Shown here piece after piece: positions 57,811-64,000 of a stretch of 64,000 nucleotides of DNA; positions within the stretch are counted from its first letter, which is position 1; each line of letters starts with the position of its first letter. Origin of the DNA: Cricetomys ansorgei. Lineage: Eukaryota > Chordata > Mammalia > Rodentia > Nesomyidae. The position numbers were made by a program, and so were the translations under genes. Below the pieces are notes generated by a model. The model saw nothing but the letters and a program-made list of their open reading frames with translations, searched no databases and was not told where the DNA came from. The stretch spans positions 2,487,001-2,551,000 of the forward strand of contig JAMJFZ010001228.1 in the NCBI GenBank assembly GCA_026225945.1, in the 5' to 3' direction.

Positions 57811-58117
57811 TGAACAGGGACACCCTACCTCTAGGTCACTGGTCTGTGTCACCATTGCCTGCATTCTGCTTCACAACCCTTGGCCCAGTTTATTTATCTC
57901 TCCACTTTCAGTCCCCAGGTTGATCCAGAATCAACAAAGGACTCTCGGCATGTAGAAAACATTCCCACAAAACAAGAAAAATGTAGACGATCCAGTAGGA
58001 GGGGAAGTGCACAGAAGATGAGAACAGGCACTTCGTGGGAGTTTATCTGAAAGGCTAATACCCAAACACAAGATGGCTGTGATCACGTCACCAGCATCAC
58101 ATTAAACCTCTACAGCA

Positions 58118-58383
58118 AGCTAGGGAGATATCACAGTGGGAAAGCGAGAATGTGAGTTCAATCCCCAGACCCATGCTCTATTTTAAAAACTAGGTGTAGT
58201 GCTTCATGACTGTAATACCAGCACTGAGAAGGCAGAGATGGGATCTTTGGGGTTCTCTGGCCACTAATCTAGCCTACTTGATAAGTTCCAAGCCAGGGAG
58301 AGACCCTCTTTTTAAAAAGAGAAGGCTGTGAGGAATGACACTCAAGGTTGTCCTCTAGCCTACACACACACACACACACACAC
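58118..58383 (+). repeat. B3-type SINE with (CA)n tail
   Basis: 'gctagggagatatcacagtg', 'gtgagttcaatccccagacc', 'atgactgtaataccagcact', 'cactcaaggttgtcctctag'. Confidence 0.8.
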
Positions 58384-59411
58384 GATCTCTCTTGTGTGCA
58401 TGAGTTCTCCTTCTGCTTCCCCTTCTGTCGCCACTATGGGGCAGGAACAGGAGAGCATGTTCATAGTTAGGTGCAAATATAGCTTTTCAATGAAGATTCA
58501 GCATCCTTAGCATACCCGAGCATCATAGCCTAAGGACGTACCCTGTTCCTTGGCATCTTGTGAATATGTCTAGAAGTCTTCTTGTTATTAGAACAAGGAA
58601 ATCCATCAGGGAGACCCAAATATCAGCTAGACAGGATGGAGTCAGGGTCTGATCCCAAATCTTACTGTCACTGTCCCTTTACCCATTATATGTCTCAGCT
58701 GCCAGACTTGCACCCCAAATGACAATGTGACAAAAAATTCACCTGGAAGGTCTTGTGTACATGCCCAAAGGATGACAAGAGGCCCTCAGGTGCTGGCTGT
58801 CCTAAAAAATCCTGGCAGAGCCAATGGCAGAAGATCGTCCCTCCTGAGGACCAACCGGAAAACAAAGGGAAGCAGGACATGGCAGAACTCCGCCATGGAC
58901 ATCCTCTGTGTGGTCCACTCAGAGCACATGCACAAGTAGCTCCAGAGATGAGAGGCAGGGACCTCTGGCCTCATGACACAGTTGTCCACTGTCCACGGGA
59001 ATGCTGGTGGCAAGTTTATGTACCTGTTAACTTTCCCTTTGAGAGACACTGTGGTAATGATCTAAGGGAATTCACCTAAGCTCCTGGGCCAGCTTTCAGC
59101 ATTGATGGTTCTAGGCTGGAGAAAGGAATTTAGGAAACTTCCTGGGCGTGGGAGCTGCCTCTGAAGGAAACCTACCCAGGTGAGGCCGGCAGAACAGACT
59201 TTCTAGATTTCCCTGGAGAGCAGACATGTCAAAAAAATGGCAGAGAATGTAGTTGGATGAGTTAAATAGGACCCAGAGATGAAGAAGAAAGGGAGGAGTG
59301 AAGGAGGTATGTAGGGAAACTGAGCCCCAGGAGACACTAGAGTGGACAAGGAAGTCCTGGTTCACTGGAAGTGTGGTGTAATGATAGACCCCTGGGGACC
59401 TCTGTAGTCAC

Positions 59412-59733
59412 TGGACATTGGTTATCAACTTGACAGGATCTAGAATCACCTAGGAGACAAGCTTCTGGGTATGTCTGTGAAGGAGTTTCTGAACTGCACT
59501 AAGTAAGGAAGTATGACCCACTTGCCACAGGGGTTGGTGTCCTGGACTGAATTAAAAGGAAAAAATGAGTCAGTCACACCTGTTTCTGCTTCCTGACTAT
59601 GGATACACTGAAACCAGCTTCCTCTCACTCCAGATACCATGCCTTCCTTGTCCCGACAGAATGCATTCCCTAGAACTGTGAGCCAAAATAAACCCAGCTT
59701 TCCTTCATTTGTTTTTGCCAGGGTTAAGGAGAG
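59412..59733 (+). repeat. MaLR-type LTR, sense
   Basis: 'ggttatcaacttgacaggat', 'ctagaatcacctaggagaca', 'ctgcttcctgactatggata', 'gtgagccaaaataaacccag' with an intact AATAAA. Confidence 0.75.
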
Positions 59734-59734
59734 G

Positions 59735-61500
59735 AGTGTGGGCAGCACTGTCCCCAGTCCACGGTGAGGCCCTGAGATGGAGGCAATGGAGGGAGTAGGG
59801 AAAGTGGGGTAATTGTCCAGAGGGTAATTGAAGCCCCTTCCGCATTCTGTTTTTTGCATGATTGCATCACCAACTAAAAGACATAAAAAGTCTCCTGATG
59901 GAGAAACAGGTGTTTAGAGAAACATCCAGTCCATGGGGCCTCAGGAGTCTGGAGAGTAACACTGTAAGGAGCTGGAGCCTCCAGACTATAGACTGAACTG
60001 GGATGGTGTTTATCATCAGCCATGTCAAGAAAACCTTCCTGGGAAGCTGGCAAGAAGTACAAGTTCCCAGACCCCACCTCTTCAGGTGCCTGCATACTGT
60101 GTAGGCCTGTTCTAGTCAACTGTCCAGGCCCCAAGCAAGCCTATTCCAGCTAACCCAGGCAAGTACATTGCCGACTCCAGGGAGCTCAAGGCCAAACTTC
60201 TCTGATTTCTGTCCTGTAATAGTATATTGTTGTGGCTCACCAAGAGAGAAAAGGAGGCATTTTCATAGACTCAAACTCTGCCAGACCTCAGGGGAGGGAA
60301 CCACTGTCCTGTCTAGCGCCATACTCGATCGGCAATGGAACCCCGTTCATCTGAGCTCAGGTGTTTTTATTCATTTTGGAACTCCTCAGGTGCAGATCAT
60401 AAAGCAATCAAACATCCCACACAGAAATCCAACACCTGCAAACAACGCGAAATGCCAAGGCCTATGCATTCCTTTTTCCAACAGTGCACAAAAACAATGA
60501 TTTTAAATATGACTAAACATTAACTTCTACAATATTGTCCCAAACTAAAGAGTGAAATAAAAAATGGAGTCCTCCAGCTCCTACATACTGGTTCTAGGGC
60601 TATTCTTACCATAGGCCTTGCTCCTGCCTTCTAAACCCGCCCTCACCCACAGTTCCCTGGGGATCTCCATAGCCACTGGACATCAGCACAGCATTAAGTG
60701 AAACTGGTGATTACAGGTACTGGGGGAAGCACTAAGAATGGAGGTGGATGAAGGTGGGATGAAAGTCGGAGGCAAAGCCCGGGTGGGTCATCCCTATGCC
60801 CCACAATTTGATTAGATGGAAAGGGACTCTGGAGGCTCTCACCATATGAATGGAGTGCCCCACAAGCAACCAAGCCCCATTCCTGTCTTTCAGCCACAGC
60901 TTTAATTTCTCTGGGTTTCTTGGCACCCACACAAGAATTGGCTATGTGCTTAACACTTCTTTACTCTTTGTCCCCGTTTAGTCATAATAGAAGCCGTGTT
61001 CTCAATCTATTGTCACATTTACGACCGAGAAAGCCCTAATTCCCTGCAATAATCTTAAGTGACAATTCAAGGCTAAATGTACTTTAATGTTTTGTAATGC
61101 TCCTCAGACAACATCTTGAAATTATAATACAGCCCCTGAAATTACTAGTCTGAGCAAAAGAGGGAATGAACAACTTGAAATTGAAATGAAAATCTAGCAA
61201 ATTGGTATGGGGCTGAAACGATGAGGTTCAGTAAATTTTAGTGATGGAAGGGGGAGGATGCTGGGGTGACCTCTGTCAATTGGCCAGATGGCCTGGCCGA
61301 TGGAACAGCCATTTATCTCTGTAATGGCTTCTGTTTTCATCTCCCGTGCGAATCAGGGAGAGTCAGCTTAAGGCATCTCGCCTGGCTTTTCTCGGGGTAG
61401 AGACGAATGCAACGTGTTTACAGGAACCAACCCGGCAGACCAAAGAATCTGAGAGAAGGATCCCAGAAGGAGTAAGAGAGAAGACAGAGAAGGACTTGGG
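59735..61500. other. Mostly unique GPR39 intron stretch
   Basis: No SINE or LTR recognised. 60955-61370 is a candidate conserved non-coding block (see findings). Three sequence gaps of open frame exist but none resembles a protein I know. Confidence 0.45.
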
Positions 61501-61502
61501 AA

Positions 61503-61735
61503 AGGATGGAGAGATGGCTCAGTGGTTAAGAGGTCGAGTTGCTCTTCCAGAAGACTCAAGTTCAGTTCCAGGCACTCATGTCCGGTGTCTCAAAAGCACC
61601 TCTGACATCAGAGCTAGGGATCTGATGCCTTCTTATGGACTCCTTGGCCACCTGCACTCGTATGGAATATATACACACATAGAGAGATAGACACATACAT
61701 AATTAAAAAAATAATTTAAAGTAAAATAAAAATGA
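61503..61735 (+). repeat. B2 SINE
   Basis: 'ggatggagagatggctcagt', 'ggttaagaggtcgagttgct', 'agttcagttccaggcactca', 'gcctt'-type body and an A-rich tail with AATAAAA. Confidence 0.85.
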
Positions 61736-61984
61736 AAAGAAGTATTTGAGCCAGAGAAATCCTGCCTCCTGCTTCCAGAGAGTTCTCTGTTCTGCCCACT
61801 GATTTTGGTCACTGCTTACTGCAGACCATTATCATCCCATTTCTTCTTGGCATTGTTCTAAGCGTCCAAGGATCACGAGAAGGTTCCAACAGGCTAAAAG
61901 ACTTACTCTGCAGAAGAAGCCATCTGACCTATATTTGAATTCAAGCCTAAATTCAAAGCTTAAGACTTTAATCTGATATTATTT

Positions 61985-62125
61985 TTTGAGACAGGATTTC
62001 ATTATGTCATCCTGGCTGGCCTAGTACTCACTGTGTCGTTCAGGCTGGCCATGAGCTTGTAGATCTCTTCCTGTGTCTGCCTCCTGAGTACCTAAATTAT
62101 AGGCAAGCACTACCATACCTGACTC
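61985..62125 (-). repeat. Old B1-type SINE, reverse
   Basis: 'tttttgagacaggatttcat', 'catcctggctggcctagtac', 'ctgcctcctgagtacctaaa'. Confidence 0.7.
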
Positions 62126-62737
62126 TTACATTGGAATTTTAAAAACAAATTTAAATATAAAAAAAGCTTTGATGAAAGTGTTAATAATAACCCAGAGAAC
62201 AAATGAGATAAACTAGAGATAGCATTTCCTATATGTAAATCAAACAACGGTCTCACATAGAAAAGGCTCTTGGGAATGCACAGACCACAATTAAATTGTA
62301 AAGAATTGATTAAGAACAGTAATAATAGAGTTTGGGAAGAAGAATAATAGGGTGAAGTGAAGGAGAACTATTCCCAATCAGCCTTTACTAAGGAAACCTG
62401 CTCAGCCTCCTGAAGGCAGCTTTGCAGTGGCCTCCAAAGCCCATAGGCACATACTGTGTGCCCCTGGATCTCCATCTCTGGGATGCAAAGCCACAAAAAT
62501 CTACTAGAATGTGCCATTTTTAAGTACAAAGCAGTTCACCACCAGTAAAAATTAATACAACTCAAACATGTCTCAGCAGAGGGTGCTTAATCATTAGAGT
62601 ATATCCCCATACAGCTGTTAAACAACTGAGCCAACTCTGTATTCAGTGAAATGGACCCAAGGCTACATTGCTCTATTAAGGGGGAAAAAAGGACCCACGA
62701 AACATAGGCATCATTTGACTGCACTATTGGAAAAACT

Positions 62738-62935
62738 GAAGAGGCCCGGTGAATGGCTTAGAGGGCAAAGACACCGGATGCTAAGCCAGTTGACTTGAGA
62801 TCAGTTCCTGGAACCCACAAGGTAGCAGGAGAGAACTGACTCCCACAAATTGTTCTCTGACTTACACATTGGTGTGCATGTGTACACACACCCACGTGCA
62901 AATAAGTGAAACTTAAAAAGAAAGAAAAACTAGAG
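62738..62935 (+). repeat. B4-type SINE
   Basis: 'gatcagttcctggaacccac', 'gagaactgactcccacaaat', 'tgttctctgacttacacatt', CA-rich end. Confidence 0.65.
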
Positions 62936-63487
62936 GAAAGTGCACATGGCTGGGTGTATGTCTATGCAGTTGTTTTAATTACAGAAACATCTTTGAAAAA
63001 GGGCACGAGTCAAACTCAATCTTAGACAGCAGGCTCCTCTGCAGAGTGGAACTGGGAGAGGAGAAAGCTTCCATTCTCTTCTGTATAACTTCCATTTGCT
63101 TGGATTCTTTCAAAGCAGTTCATGGATCAAAACAGCATCTTGTGTGAGGATGATGAGACAAATCCTAGCCTTGTGTAGGGTACCATAGCATCACACAGAA
63201 AACACTGGGGCAAGCAAGTCTCCAGGGAGCTCATACTGGAACAGGGACGCAGTAAGAGACAAATGAACAGTGCTGCAGAAGGAGAATCTATCCACTCTGT
63301 GAAGAAACTTCCATGGCAGACAGAGGGAGAGAGAGAAAGGTACATTTTGCCAGCCAGGGAGCCAGTGATGGGCTGAAGAACGGTTTTAGGAGAGGTCCCG
63401 AGGAGGAGGGGGGATTTGGTTTTTTTTTTTGCTGGTGAGAGTGGAAGAAAAATATTTCTGAGAAGACAGAGCATAGGCCAGAGAGAA

Positions 63488-63795
63488 GGACTGGGCAGAT
63501 GGCTCAGTGGGCAAAGCACTTGCCACACAAGCATAAGGACCTGAGTTTGAATCCTCAGCATGCATATAAAAAGCCAGCTGGTGTAGTCTACAGCTGTAAT
63601 CATGGGACTGGGAAAGCAGAGACAGCAGGATCCCAGGGGCTTGCTGGTCAATCCAGTCTAGCTGATTTAGTGAGAGACCCAGGTTCAGTGAGAGACCCTT
63701 TGGAGAAGGTATTCTGGGTTTTCCTCTGGCCTCCACATATGGACATAGGGTGCATTTGTACCTGCACTTACACATACATACACATGAACATGTAC
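63488..63795 (+). repeat. B3-type SINE
   Basis: 'ggactgggcagatggctcag', 'aaggacctgagtttgaatcc', 'aggttcagtgagagaccctt', 'ttcctctggcctccacatat'. Confidence 0.85.
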
Positions 63796-64000
63796 ACATG
63801 CATCTACTATACACATGTACTACTCACAAATCCACACAAAGCTCAACAAACGAATGAACAGATGACTGAAAATACTGAGAATATAGGGATCAAGATTTCT
63901 TTGTGGATAAGTGATAGGGGCTGTTTGTCAATGGATCAGGCACTGGGCACAGACAAGAAGCTACGTTGGTGTCAGCTATAAAATGCTTATTGTAGGTGTT

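Larger units (their letters stand above)
38756..64000 (-). other. GPR39: GPR39 intron 1 (3' part, extends beyond the window)
   Basis: This is everything upstream of the GPR39 acceptor. GPR39 is known to have one very long intron, and no exon encoding TM1-TM6 is found up to 64000, consistent with that. Confidence 0.85.

Noticed and set aside
63127..63651. 174-codon - strand frame at the window end
   Set aside because: About a third is read from the B3 SINE at 63488-63795 and the rest is Pro/Ser-rich without a recognisable domain.

Overview
The window is vertebrate nuclear DNA from a rodent, most likely a muroid. It is dense in B1, B2, B3, B4 and ID-type SINEs, rodent MaLR-type LTRs, a URR1 hAT element, old L1 and MIR fragments, and long (CA)n/(TG)n tracts. 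I see no prokaryotic, viral-genome or organellar features. The two best-preserved B1 copies share a variant that is not in the mouse consensus I remember, so I do not name the species.

Only two protein-coding genes can be supported, both partial and both recognised from their exon translations. LYPD1 is on the + strand: its middle coding exon is at 961-1098 and its last coding exon starts at 37580 and stops at 37815. The signal-peptide exon lies upstream of the window. GPR39 is on the - strand: its last coding exon is at 38755-38247 and encodes the end of TM6, TM7 and the cytoplasmic tail. The first GPR39 exon lies beyond position 64000.

Layout: 1-960 is LYPD1 intron 1; 961-1098 is exon 2; 1099-37579 is a 36.5-kb intron filled with SINEs, LTRs, L1 pieces and microsatellites; 37580-38860 is the convergent LYPD1/GPR39 terminal region; 38756-64000 is GPR39 intron with similar repeat content. 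About 97 percent of the window is non-coding.

The main biological point is the tail-to-tail arrangement. LYPD1 has no canonical poly(A) signal until a triple AATAAA at 38819-38832, so its 3' UTR probably runs antisense across the whole last GPR39 exon and its splice acceptor. The first canonical GPR39 poly(A) signal is at 37902-37897, about 80 bases past the LYPD1 stop. A LYPD1/GPR39 antisense relation is already known in mammals. I see no evidence for an undescribed gene system. The most curious non-genic structures are a three-copy unidentified repeat and a 28-bp palindrome in the GPR39 intron, a roughly 790-bp TG minisatellite with higher-order periodicity, a diverged tandem pair of L1-like segments, an LTR inserted in an L1 fragment, and several long AT palindromes.
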